From Planctomycetota bacterium (GTDB taxonomy: Bacteria > Planctomycetota > GCA-002687715), in the NCBI GenBank assembly GCA_002683135.1, contig NYSS01000026.1, positions 1-64,000 of the forward strand: 64,000 bases of DNA, in the 5' to 3' direction. The stretch's first letter is position 1, and each line of letters opens with the position of its first letter. This document shows, piece by piece, positions 29,057-38,908 of this stretch. Position numbers and translations under genes: made by a program. The notes under the pieces were generated by a model. The model worked only from the letters and a program-made list of their open reading frames with translations. It was not told where the DNA came from and did not search any database.

Positions 29057-31128
29057 TTTTTGGCCGCTCGTGCTTCCTGGTATTCCTTCACCAACTCGGC
29101 TTGTACCACGGATGGGGCAGACGCATATCGATGGAACTCCATGGAGAACTCCGCCTTGCCCTGTGTGGCTGACCGCAGCGCTGTCGCGTATCCGAACATC
29201 TCGGCGAGCGGGACCTCGGCTTCGATGCGTACGAAGCCGTCGTCATCCATGGTACCGACGAGGATACCTCGGCGCTGTAGTACGGTGGCGACCATCTCTC
29301 CCTGGAATTCACTCGGCCCCTCGAGCGCGACGTTCATGATCGGCTCGAGGACCTGGGGGGAACCCTTGGGATAATACTGACGGAAGCATCCCTCTGCCGC
29401 CGTTTGAAACGCCCGGTCCGAAGAGTCGACGGCATGGTGCTTGCCGTCCTGGAGTTGGACCTTGAGGGAGACTAGCGGAGCCCCGATCAGCGTGCCCTGC
29501 TCCAGTCGGCTCCGGAACCCCTTCTCCACAGAGGGGATGTACTCGCGCGGCACGTGACCTCCGGTCACCGAATCGACGAATTCGAGGCCGTCGTCTTCGC
29601 CCGGTCCGATGAGCCCGATGATCCGTCCGTACTGGCCCGATCCGCCGGTCTGTTTCTTGTGCGTGTAGTCGAAGCGGATCTCCTTCGTCATGCGCTCGCG
29701 ATAGGCGACCTGGGGTGCTCCCACTGTGACGTCCGCGTTGAACTCGCGCTTCATGCGCTCGATGTAGACGTCGAGGTGGAGCTCTCCCATGCCTGAGACG
29801 ATGGTCTCGCCGCTCTTCTCGGCGACGTGGACGCGGAAGGTCGGGTCCTCCTTGCAGAATCGCTGCAAGGCCTTGGACATGTTGGCCTCGGCCTTGCGGT
29901 CCTTGGCGGCGACCGCGAGGTGGATGACGGGCTCGGGGACGTGCATGGACGCGAGCACGAGCTCGCACCCGTTGGACCGGAACGTGTCCCCGGAGGCGCA
30001 GTCGATGCCGAACAGCGCGATGATGTCGCCGGCCTCGGCGGAGGCGATGTCCTCCAGTTTGTCGGAGTGCATGCGCACGAGGCGTCCGATCTTGACCTTG
30101 CGACCCGTGCGGCCGTTGAACACCGTGTCACCCTTGGACAGGCGCCCCTGATACAGGCGCACGTATGTGAGTTGTCCGTAGGGGCCGTCCTCGAGCTTGA
30201 AGGCGTAGGCCAACAGCGGGTCCTCGAGGTCGTGGGTTACGGGATGCTCGCTCTCGTCTCGGGGGTCCACCGCGTTGTTCTGCACGTCCGTGGGGCAGGG
30301 CAGGTATTGCGTCACCGCGTTCAGGAGGAGCTGTACGCCGCGGTTCTTGTAGGCGGAGCCGCAGAACACAGGGCAGAGCTCACGGGTGAGGACGCCATTG
30401 CGAACGGCCTGGTGGATCATCTCCTCGGTAGGGTTGCCCTCGAGGAGGGCTTCGAGGAGCTCGTCGCTGAAGTGGGACGCAGCGTCCAGCATGGCCTCGC
30501 GCCTCGCCTCGGATTCGACCTGGAGATGAGCCGGGATGGGTTCTTCTCGCAGGACCTGGCCGTTATCCCCGTCGAAGAAGATGGCCTTCATGGTGACCAG
30601 GTCAACGACCCCGTCGTGGTCATCGGCGAGGCCGATGGGGATCTGCATCATGACGGCGTTGAGGCGGAGCTTCTCGCGCAGCTGATCGCACACGCTGGCC
30701 GGGTTGGCGCCGGTGCGGTCGCACTTGTTGACGAAGGCCAGGCGCGGGACTTCGTAGCGCTTCATCTGCCGGTCCACGGTGATGGACTGGCTCTGGACGC
30801 CCGCCACGGCACACAGCACGAGGACCGCCCCATCCAGCACCCGAAGGGAGCGCTCGACCTCGATCGTGAAATCGACGTGCCCAGGGGTATCGATGATGTT
30901 GATGCGGTGGCCCTGCCACTCGACGTGGGTCGCCGCCGACGCGATGGTGATGCCCCGCTCGCGCTCGAGCTCCATGGAGTCCATGGTCGCGCCCACCCCG
31001 TCCTTCCCTCGGACCTCGTGCATGGAGTGGATCCGGTCGGTGTAGAAGAGGATTCGCTCTGTGAGCGTCGTCTTCCCCGAGTCGATATGGGCGCTGATTC
31101 CGATGTTGCGTAGCTGCGCGAGGTCCAT
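29053..31128 (-). CDS. fusA: translation elongation factor G
   Basis: [78 protein letters not shown]. Confidence 0.95.
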   Translation of the reverse strand: MDLAQLRNIGISAHIDSGKTTLTERILFYTDRIHSMHEVRGKDGVGATMDSMELERERGITIASAATHVEWQGHRINIIDTPGHVDFTIEVERSLRVLDGAVLVLCAVAGVQSQSITVDRQMKRYEVPRLAFVNKCDRTGANPASVCDQLREKLRLNAVMMQIPIGLADDHDGVVDLVTMKAIFFDGDNGQVLREEPIPAHLQVESEARREAMLDAASHFSDELLEALLEGNPTEEMIHQAVRNGVLTRELCPVFCGSAYKNRGVQLLLNAVTQYLPCPTDVQNNAVDPRDESEHPVTHDLEDPLLAYAFKLEDGPYGQLTYVRLYQGRLSKGDTVFNGRTGRKVKIGRLVRMHSDKLEDIASAEAGDIIALFGIDCASGDTFRSNGCELVLASMHVPEPVIHLAVAAKDRKAEANMSKALQRFCKEDPTFRVHVAEKSGETIVSGMGELHLDVYIERMKREFNADVTVGAPQVAYRERMTKEIRFDYTHKKQTGGSGQYGRIIGLIGPGEDDGLEFVDSVTGGHVPREYIPSVEKGFRSRLEQGTLIGAPLVSLKVQLQDGKHHAVDSSDRAFQTAAEGCFRQYYPKGSPQVLEPIMNVALEGPSEFQGEMVATVLQRRGILVGTMDDDGFVRIEAEVPLAEMFGYATALRSATQGKAEFSMEFHRYASAPSVVQAELVKEYQEARAAKK

Positions 31129-31263
31129 GGCAGAGGCCTCCCCGCCGGCACGTTGCCAACGGTGTGCGCCAATCAAAAGACCGACCTTCACGAAAAGGCG
31201 ACCCGACCGCCTGGGTCAGCGGGGCGTTTCGCGGGTCACTCCGGGGTGATGGGCCAGCCAGGC

Positions 31264-33084
31264 TTACCGAAAGCTGTCCATCATCCGCTCGAGCACCCAG
31301 GGGGCTGCCCCCGGGGCGCGATCGACGATCCGGGCTGCGATGGCAAGGGCGCTGGCGAAGCCGATGGTGCGACACTGGAAGACCAGGCCGTCTTTGTCGC
31401 TGTAGCCGACGCCGCCCAGGCTGCTCATGTGCGCGAGAAATGTCTTCGCCGGTGGCATCCGGGTGATGTCGATGGGCAAGGAGTCCGGGGTGATGCCGGG
31501 AAGGATGTCGTAGGCAGCTTCGTAGGCGAAGCCGAGCACCCTCTTGGTATCGATCCACCAGATGGCAGAGGACTTGTCCCAGGGCATTCCCTTGACGCAC
31601 GCACGGAAACTGGCTGACGCCGCGGCGATCCCCGGGCTCTGCTGGGCCACGTGGTCGAGCCGGTCGAGCGCCTCCTCGATGCCGCTGCGGGTCGGGGAAA
31701 CGAGCAGGCGGTCGGCGGTCAAGGTGTAGCAAGGGCTACCTGGGAAGTTCTGCCATCCACGGGGCGCCGCCATGTGGATGGTGTGGTCGCGGTGCTCGAT
31801 GGTCCGGAAATTCGCCGGGATCTGGGTCAGGAGCGCGCCGATGAGGGCGCTGGCCTTCTCGCGATCGCGCACCTCGATTGAAGCGACGATCTTGGGGACG
31901 CGGAGGTCCCGTGGCATCTCGGCGTAGATCGCGAACTCGTGGCCCAGGGCGGCCAGTATGTCGCCTCGGAGGCTGAAGCCGAGTTCTCTCTCGACCGCGG
32001 CGACCATGCCCTGGCCCTGGACCGCCATCTCCGGGCCGCCGAGGGAGGCGAAGCTGGTCCAGGCGGTGTCCCACGCCGTGGCGAAGTCGCAACGCAAGGC
32101 GACGAAGGCGAGGGCGTCGGGCGGGATCAGGTCGAGGGTCTTGGGGCTCAGGGGCCGGCCCCCATCGAGGGCCAGCATCCCGCTCCTAGGCGCTGGAGCG
32201 TCGAGGTAGATGGTGTCGAACGAGTCTCCGCCGTGGATCGCGCTCGCGAGGTAGAGCGCGTTTGCTCCTCCGAACCCCGACGCGTCGATTTGCTCCAGGA
32301 TGTCGTTCGGGATCAGCAACTTGAAGCGCCGCTTGATGGCGTCGATGCCAGCGTAGAACTCCACCAACGTATCGCCCTTGGATCGATTGCGGCAGCGCTG
32401 GAAGAGGGGACTGGTGGCGAGCGTCTTGGGGGATTCCCGCTTGGAGAAATTGATGCACTTGCGGATCGGGCCCTGGCCCACGCTCACCAGCAGCAGGTTC
32501 TCAAGGTAGGCGTAGCAGAAAGCGAAGTTCAGGCCACCGAAGTTGACCTTGTAGACGTGGACATCGACCTCTTTGAACGGCTTTACTTCGTGGGTGATGC
32601 CTTGCTGGTCCAGCATCGGCTGCATTTGATTCAGCGTCATTGCAACCAGGTCCCTGGTCGCGTTGGGGTTTGAACTGATGTCGAGCGCGACGACCGCAGA
32701 GGGCATCACGGGGATGGTGGAATCAGTGGCGATGCTCAGCCCCGTCAGGGCGAACGCCACGCGCCCGCTGAAGACGCCCTTGAGCATGTCCCACGGGCCC
32801 TGGAATTCGGCCGGGGTTTGTGCCGCGAGCTCGTTGTAGCGCCCGATGAGCTGGCTCAGGAATGCTTGGGTTTGAGGGTGAGCGAACAGGTCGTAGAGCC
32901 CCAGGCCCTCGGCGGCCTTGCTGCAGGCATCGATGCCTGCGAAGGAGGCGAAGGCCATGGTGTTGTGGGGCGAAATCGCCTCGAGGGCCAGGCGGCGGGG
33001 AGGCGTGGCGTCCTGGGCCGCGGCCGGCAATACGAGGACAGCCAGGACGATGGTGAGGAGCACGCGGTGCTTGGCGTGGGGCAT
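31264..33084 (-). CDS. exported hypothetical protein, possibly DUF3352-like
   Basis: Signal peptide (HRVLLTIVLAVLVLPAAAQDA); repeated A/G-rich ligand-binding-like fold; start 33084 or 33099. Confidence 0.45.
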   Translation of the reverse strand: MPHAKHRVLLTIVLAVLVLPAAAQDATPPRRLALEAISPHNTMAFASFAGIDACSKAAEGLGLYDLFAHPQTQAFLSQLIGRYNELAAQTPAEFQGPWDMLKGVFSGRVAFALTGLSIATDSTIPVMPSAVVALDISSNPNATRDLVAMTLNQMQPMLDQQGITHEVKPFKEVDVHVYKVNFGGLNFAFCYAYLENLLLVSVGQGPIRKCINFSKRESPKTLATSPLFQRCRNRSKGDTLVEFYAGIDAIKRRFKLLIPNDILEQIDASGFGGANALYLASAIHGGDSFDTIYLDAPAPRSGMLALDGGRPLSPKTLDLIPPDALAFVALRCDFATAWDTAWTSFASLGGPEMAVQGQGMVAAVERELGFSLRGDILAALGHEFAIYAEMPRDLRVPKIVASIEVRDREKASALIGALLTQIPANFRTIEHRDHTIHMAAPRGWQNFPGSPCYTLTADRLLVSPTRSGIEEALDRLDHVAQQSPGIAAASASFRACVKGMPWDKSSAIWWIDTKRVLGFAYEAAYDILPGITPDSLPIDITRMPPAKTFLAHMSSLGGVGYSDKDGLVFQCRTIGFASALAIAARIVDRAPGAAPWVLERMMDSFR

Positions 33085-33262
33085 TGTCAGGATTCCCATG
33101 AGGGGGGTCAGGATGCGTATCCCGTTGCAACCAATGAGGGTACCTTATCTTTGGTGACGCATCCGGCGAGCCGTTTGGCGTCGTGGGTGGCCTTTGGCGG
33201 GCCGCTCGACGGGCAGCTGGCAGCTGGCATACGGCGCCGCTTCGGATAGTTCGCCGACCGCC

Positions 33263-34645
33263 ATGATCTTCGCCAGCGGCATCTTCCTCTTCTGGTTTCT
33301 CCCGGCCCTGCTGTTGGTCTACTACGGGAGCCCTCGGGCGGTGCGGTCATTGGTGATCGCCGGCGCGAGCTACATCTTCTATGGGTGGTGGCGACCGGAC
33401 TTCGTCGCCCTCATGCTCATCTCGACGGTCGTCGACTACTGGTGCGGGCGGTCCATCGCCGCCGCGCGAGACAGGCAGCGCCCGTGCCGGTCTTGGCTGT
33501 TGCTTTCGGTGTGCGTCAACCTCGGTTTACTCGGGTACTTCAAGTACGCGAACTTCGGCGTCGACACCCTGAACGCGCTCCTCGCCGGCATGGGGATGGA
33601 GGCGATGACCTGGACGAAGGTCGTGCTCCCCATCGGGATCTCCTTCTACACGTTCCAGACCATGAGCTACACGATCGACGTCTATCGGGGCGCTGCGCCG
33701 CCGGTCGGACGGTTCCGTGACTTCATGTGCTACGTGGCGATGTTCCCTCAGCTCGTGGCGGGGCCCATCGTTCGCTATCGGGATGTCGCCGATCAACTCC
33801 GCGATCGCACCCACTCGTGGTCCCGCTTCTACCAGGGTGCGTTGCTGTTCGAGTGCGGTCTCGCGAAGAAGCTCCTCATCGCGGATGTCCTCGATCCCGT
33901 CGCATCCCTCGCGTTCGACGGCGCCGCCCCGGGGATGCTCGGCGCCTGGACAGGATTGGGCGCATTCACGCTGCAGATCTACTTTGATTTCTCCGGGTAT
34001 TCGGACATGGCGATCGGCCTCGGTTTGATGCTGGGGTTCCGCTTGCCCGTGAACTTCGACGCCCCGTATCGATCGCGGAGCATCACCGAGTTCTGGCGGC
34101 GTTGGCACATCAGCTTGTCGTCTTGGTTGCGCGACTACCTCTACGTGCCGCTGGGGGGCAACCGGAGGGGGCCGATTCGCACCTACGTGAACCTGGGCGT
34201 GACCATGCTCCTCGGAGGGCTGTGGCATGGAGCGAACTGGACGTTCATGGCGTGGGGAGCCTGGCAGGCGGCGTGGCTGATCGTCGAACGCCTGGGGGGC
34301 AGGGAGGCGGTCTGGCGCAGGGCCCCCGGCGTCTTGAGGCAGGCCGCTTGCTTCCTGGTCGTCATGCTGGGCTGGGTCTGGTTTCGGTCCGCTGACCTGG
34401 GCGCGGCCATGGATTACTTCGGGGCCCTGGCCGGCGCGGGTGCGGGGGGCCCTGTGCCAATAGCTCCCATTCACGTCGTGGCCCTCGTCGCCGGGGTCGT
34501 CATTACGTTCGCGTTGCCCACGAGTCAGCAGCTCGCTGCGCGGGATCGGCTCCTGTGGGTGATCGGCGTGCAACTGGCGTTCTTTATCGCGATCCTTCAA
34601 CTTCACGCGGAAGACCATGTCCCGTTCCTCTACTTCCAGTTCTGA
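33263..34645 (+). CDS. MBOAT-family O-acyltransferase (AlgI-like)
   Basis: MIFASGIFLFWFLPALLLVYY; PIGISFYTFQTMSYTIDVYRG; FWRRWHISLSSWLRDYLYVPLGGNRRG; LLGGLWHGANWTFMAWGAWQ. Confidence 0.92.
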   Translation: MIFASGIFLFWFLPALLLVYYGSPRAVRSLVIAGASYIFYGWWRPDFVALMLISTVVDYWCGRSIAAARDRQRPCRSWLLLSVCVNLGLLGYFKYANFGVDTLNALLAGMGMEAMTWTKVVLPIGISFYTFQTMSYTIDVYRGAAPPVGRFRDFMCYVAMFPQLVAGPIVRYRDVADQLRDRTHSWSRFYQGALLFECGLAKKLLIADVLDPVASLAFDGAAPGMLGAWTGLGAFTLQIYFDFSGYSDMAIGLGLMLGFRLPVNFDAPYRSRSITEFWRRWHISLSSWLRDYLYVPLGGNRRGPIRTYVNLGVTMLLGGLWHGANWTFMAWGAWQAAWLIVERLGGREAVWRRAPGVLRQAACFLVVMLGWVWFRSADLGAAMDYFGALAGAGAGGPVPIAPIHVVALVAGVVITFALPTSQQLAARDRLLWVIGVQLAFFIAILQLHAEDHVPFLYFQF

Positions 34646-36518
34646 CGGCCTGATCACCGAATCGTCGCCAGCGCGTACACGGACGTTGGTCGTCTCCGCG
34701 ATCTTCTGCTGTGTCTGCGGGGGGACCGGGTTGATCGATCTCGTGTCGCCGACCCACGTCCGGGTCGCCGGGCTCGAGGCGGAGGCGGAGGCGCGGCGCT
34801 GGGAGCAGGCGCGCTTCTGGGACGGCACCCTCGCCCGCCAGCTCGATCGCTCGCTGCGGAAGCGGTCGACGGTCCGCCGCGCTGTCCTGCCCCCTTGGAC
34901 AGCGGCGCTGTGGGGCGCCCTGGATGAGACGCGGGACGACGTCGTGAGCGGTGAGGACGGCTACCTATTCCGAGACGGGTTGCGCGGCTGGCGCTCGGAG
35001 GTGCGGGGGGATGTGCGAGGTGCGCCACCCCGCGTCGTGTCCTATGTGGCGCGGCGCCTGCGAGCTCGGGGTGTGCGCCTGGTCGTCTTTCCGGTACCCA
35101 GCAAGGCGGCCATGCACTCGGACCTCATGAGGCCCGCGGAGCGTCCGCCTCTCGGCGCGTATGAGGCCTGGATGAATGACCTGGATGCGCTCGGCGTTGA
35201 GGCTGTGGACGTCGCCGCGGTGTTCGCGGCCCATCCTGACGAGCAGTTGTATTCACGAACGGACACCCATTGGTCGAACGCCGGCGCCCGTTGGGCGGCC
35301 GAGGCGGCGGTGAGGGCCGCGGGTGTCCTCGTCCCCGAGTCAGCTCGGACCACCGTGGTCCGCTCCTCCGGCCTGGCTATCGACGCGGGCAACATCCTCG
35401 ACTGGATGGGGATCGACTCATCCGATGTCCGGGCCGGCGGCGCCACCGGTTCGATCCTGGATGCCCTGGGCTGCCTGCACACCATCGAGGCATTCGACGT
35501 CCGTGATCGTGATACGGGGGCGTCGGCGACCGGGCTCGCGCGGAATCCGGGTGCCCCCGTGGTGCTCGTCGGCACCAGCTTCACGGGCGCCGCGGGCTTC
35601 TTCCGATTCGTCGGGCACTACAGCGAGCGGCAGATCTACGCCGTCGCGCTGCCGGGCGGTGGCCCGGGGGGCGCCCTCGAGGAGGTGCTGCGGCGCGCCG
35701 CCGACGCGGATCTCGAGCGGTGGCCTGACGTCGTGGTGTGGGAGTTTCAGGCGCATAGCCCGCAGGTGACGCCGTTTCATTTCCTGGACCTGGCGCGGCT
35801 GGCGGGGTTGCTCCCGGGTGGCGGGTTCGAGCCGCTCCCTGGCGTCGTGCTTGAGCGGACCGGTCGTCTGATTGACGGTTCACACGAGTTGACCGAGCGG
35901 GGTGTGAGCGGGCGGTTGCGTTGGGATCAGTTGGCGCAGCCGGGTGATGGCCGGGTCGGCCTGCGGCTGGTCGGGCGGGCGGACGGGCCCATCGTTGTTC
36001 AGATTGGATTCCGTGGAGTTCACCCACCGTTGCGTGTGCGATGGATGCCTGACCGGGATGCGATCACGATCCCGATCCTGTGGGGAGACGTCACAGGGTT
36101 AAGCGTGCGCCTGCTCTCCGAGACTCCGGTGTCGGTGAGGCTCGAGAGCATGGAGCTCGTGTGGGATCTGGATACCGGGCGCGCCGTGACGGTGGACGTT
36201 GGAGTGCCTGAGGGCACGGGGGACGGATGGCGCTGTGAGGCGACGCTGCCCGCGGGCGTCCTCTCCGTCGCCGGGGCGTCCATCTTGATGCGTGACGCGG
36301 AGGACGCCTCACTCGACGGCGTCGAGGCGGTCCTCCTCGCAGACGGGGCGATCGTGAAGCGCTGGGCGATGGGCCCTGTCGCGTCCGGGACGCGGCTGCT
36401 GGCTCCTCCGCGGGTCGATGCTGGTGCGGCCATGACCCTCGAGTTGCGAGGCGAAGGCCCGGCCCCGCCGCGGGTGTCCACGAGCATCACCGTGGTGCCC
36501 CAACAACGAGGCGGTTGA
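34617..36518 (+). CDS. AlgJ/AlgX-like SGNH-type acetyltransferase partner
   Basis: SGEDGYLFRDGL; RLVVFPVPSKAAMHSD; LYSRTDTHWSNAGARWAAEAA; overlaps the MBOAT gene by 29 nt. Confidence 0.8.
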   Translation: MSRSSTSSSDGLITESSPARTRTLVVSAIFCCVCGGTGLIDLVSPTHVRVAGLEAEAEARRWEQARFWDGTLARQLDRSLRKRSTVRRAVLPPWTAALWGALDETRDDVVSGEDGYLFRDGLRGWRSEVRGDVRGAPPRVVSYVARRLRARGVRLVVFPVPSKAAMHSDLMRPAERPPLGAYEAWMNDLDALGVEAVDVAAVFAAHPDEQLYSRTDTHWSNAGARWAAEAAVRAAGVLVPESARTTVVRSSGLAIDAGNILDWMGIDSSDVRAGGATGSILDALGCLHTIEAFDVRDRDTGASATGLARNPGAPVVLVGTSFTGAAGFFRFVGHYSERQIYAVALPGGGPGGALEEVLRRAADADLERWPDVVVWEFQAHSPQVTPFHFLDLARLAGLLPGGGFEPLPGVVLERTGRLIDGSHELTERGVSGRLRWDQLAQPGDGRVGLRLVGRADGPIVVQIGFRGVHPPLRVRWMPDRDAITIPILWGDVTGLSVRLLSETPVSVRLESMELVWDLDTGRAVTVDVGVPEGTGDGWRCEATLPAGVLSVAGASILMRDAEDASLDGVEAVLLADGAIVKRWAMGPVASGTRLLAPPRVDAGAAMTLELRGEGPAPPRVSTSITVVPQQRGG

Positions 36519-36730
36519 GCCCGATTCGCGGTGGTTGGTGGGGCGGCGGCGTTACCCCGGGGTGCGGGCGGCGTCTCACTGTGGGGTGCGCGGGCGACGC
36601 GTCCGGACGGTTCGTCGGGGTTCCCGGGCGCGTCGACCGCGGGCCCCAGCATGATCAGCTCGGGGGTGCGCTGGCCAGCGCCAAGGGTGGGCCCCCCGGG
36701 GGCTCCGCTCCGCCGCGGTCTGTTGCAGCC

Positions 36731-38695
36731 CTACTCGGGTCCGTTGAGGATGGCCTCTCGAACGCCCCGGGCCTCGGGCGTCGCCTTGGGGTCGAGGGTC
36801 AATGCCCCACGCCACGTGACCCCCGCCGGGACCTTCACGGTGATCTGCCTGCGCCTTCCGTTGCGGATGATCGTGAGCGCTGCCTTGCTTCCCTTGATGC
36901 GGCCTGCCGACACCCGCACGTCCCGTTCTCGGCTGATGCGGGTGTTGTCGATCTTCAGGAGGGTGTCTCCGTTCGCGAGGCCCGCGTCACGGGCGGGCCC
37001 GGGGGGGAGGTTGCGTACCCTCATGTCATCGTCGAGCGGGATGCGAAGGCGATGCGCTGCGGACATGGTCACGCGGAAGCTGCGCTGTTTCGTGCCGCGC
37101 CGGACATCGATCCTCAGTTTCTGCCCAGGTCGCATGCGTCCGATCTGGCGATCGACGTCGAGGGGGGCCTTGGGCCGACGCTGATTCACGGCGAGGATCG
37201 TGTCGCCGATCCGGGCGCCGGCGGCGTACAGCGTGGATCTGCGCCGAAGGCGGGAGATGAGCACCTTCCCGTCGGTCGCGGTGCACCGCAGCGTTGGATC
37301 GGCGACGCGCCATTGGATCCACTCGAGGTGGAGCCCCGCGCGTTGAAACAGGTGATCCCAGGGGATCGGGTCGGTGGACTCCGTGTGCCGTGCGAAGAAC
37401 TGCTTGACCTCGGTGCCGCCGATGGCCGCGGCCGCGGCCGCGAGGTCGTCGGCTGTAAACCCGATCGCCGGGTCTGTGCGGAGGATGAGGTCGCGGACGA
37501 CGTCACTGAGGGATTTCTTGGCCTTCGTGGCGTCACGGATCGTCATGTCGAGGGCGGCACTCAGGACGTATCCAGCCAAGCTCGGGTCGAGTCCGCGCCA
37601 CGGCGCCGCGAGCGTCCGTGACGCTTCGGCTGGAGACAATCGGTCGGCCAGGGAGTGGTTGCGGTGGCGGAGAATCGCGTCGCAGAGGTCGTCGCACCAG
37701 GAGGTCGGGCGACCCTCCGCTCGGAGCAGCGCCAGGCGCCCAGCCCAGCGTGGCCATCCTCTCGTGAACCACAGGATCGAGGTCTTCGGGGACTTGAGCG
37801 GGTCGGCTTGGACAAGGGCCGCCGGCCGCGCGCCGCCGGCGACGCGGGTCGAAGCCATGGAGATCGAGGCCGCGAGGATGAGCTCGGGGATGTCGCCGCC
37901 GATGGCGCCCTCGTCAACGCCGATCGTGAGCGCGTTGCGATGATGTCGTTCTCCGTCGACGCCCTCCACCATCAGCAGCGTCCATTGCTTGTAGGGCGCT
38001 TCGCCGAGCATGGACTCGTGGGCCTTCGCCACCCCCTCGAGGGATCGAAGGAGGCGTTCGGCTGTTGGCTGGCCCTCCTTGCCTTGCCGATCGAGGACCA
38101 GCTCGTGGGGGACGCCCTTGAGGTCGAACTTCCAGCGCGACAGGTCGCCGAGCATGATCGGGGCGTCGACGAGGGCCGCGTAGTCGGTGGCTTTGAAGCG
38201 CTGAGGGGACCCGGCTTGGGGGAGCGGGCAGGCGATCTCCCAGCCCTCGGGGGCGTCGATCTGGATGGTGCAGGGGCGATCCGCGGCGCCGCCGACCAGG
38301 GGCAGGCTTCGGGTGCCGTCGAGGAGGGCGCCCTGGGTGGTGAAGTACTCTCTCACCCCGAGCGCCTGAATCGTTTGCCCGACCTGGATGGTGACGGTCA
38401 CGGGCGCGCGCCCGTTGATGAGCAAGACGTCGCCGTCGCGGGTGACTCCGATCGGGTTGCCGGATCCGTCCCGGGCCTTGGCGGTCTGGACGCGCTCGCC
38501 CCAGGAGGACGCGCGCCACGATCGCGGCGACCACGTGGGGAGCAAGAGCCGCAGGTCTCCGCTCACATCACGCGGGACGACGACGCTGACGGTAAAGGTG
38601 GAGAGCGTCTGCGGGTCAAGCGCGATCCGATAGGCGATGGGTGTCTGTGCACCGATCGTCGTGACGAGGATGAGCGCGGCCAGCGTGATGTGCAT
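36731..38695 (-). CDS. M61-like (glycyl aminopeptidase family) protein with PDZ-like repeats, apparently lacking HExxH
   Basis: Signal peptide; N-terminal M61-like beta domain (YRIALDPQTLSTFTVSVVVP), KSLSDVVRDL ... GIDFTADDL-like helical part, two C-terminal PDZ-like segments. Confidence 0.6.
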   Translation of the reverse strand: MHITLAALILVTTIGAQTPIAYRIALDPQTLSTFTVSVVVPRDVSGDLRLLLPTWSPRSWRASSWGERVQTAKARDGSGNPIGVTRDGDVLLINGRAPVTVTIQVGQTIQALGVREYFTTQGALLDGTRSLPLVGGAADRPCTIQIDAPEGWEIACPLPQAGSPQRFKATDYAALVDAPIMLGDLSRWKFDLKGVPHELVLDRQGKEGQPTAERLLRSLEGVAKAHESMLGEAPYKQWTLLMVEGVDGERHHRNALTIGVDEGAIGGDIPELILAASISMASTRVAGGARPAALVQADPLKSPKTSILWFTRGWPRWAGRLALLRAEGRPTSWCDDLCDAILRHRNHSLADRLSPAEASRTLAAPWRGLDPSLAGYVLSAALDMTIRDATKAKKSLSDVVRDLILRTDPAIGFTADDLAAAAAAIGGTEVKQFFARHTESTDPIPWDHLFQRAGLHLEWIQWRVADPTLRCTATDGKVLISRLRRRSTLYAAGARIGDTILAVNQRRPKAPLDVDRQIGRMRPGQKLRIDVRRGTKQRSFRVTMSAAHRLRIPLDDDMRVRNLPPGPARDAGLANGDTLLKIDNTRISRERDVRVSAGRIKGSKAALTIIRNGRRRQITVKVPAGVTWRGALTLDPKATPEARGVREAILNGPE

Positions 38696-38908
38696 GGTGG
38701 TCCAGATATACTGCGATGCAGCCGTAGGATACCCATTGGGGGGCGGGCGCGCGACGTTTCATCCCGGCCGTCGGTGGGCCTCCGTGGCGGCGCCCAGCGG
38801 GTGAACGGACGTGTCCGTGGGAGAGGGCCCGGCCCCGCGTGGTAGCCCCCTGCCGCGAGGGGTAGAATCCCGTCCCGATTGCGCACGTCCCACCTCGGAG
38901 ATCGTTCC

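Noticed and set aside
29827-31113. 428-aa plus-strand ORF opposite fusA
   Set aside because: Antisense to EF-G with no domain signal
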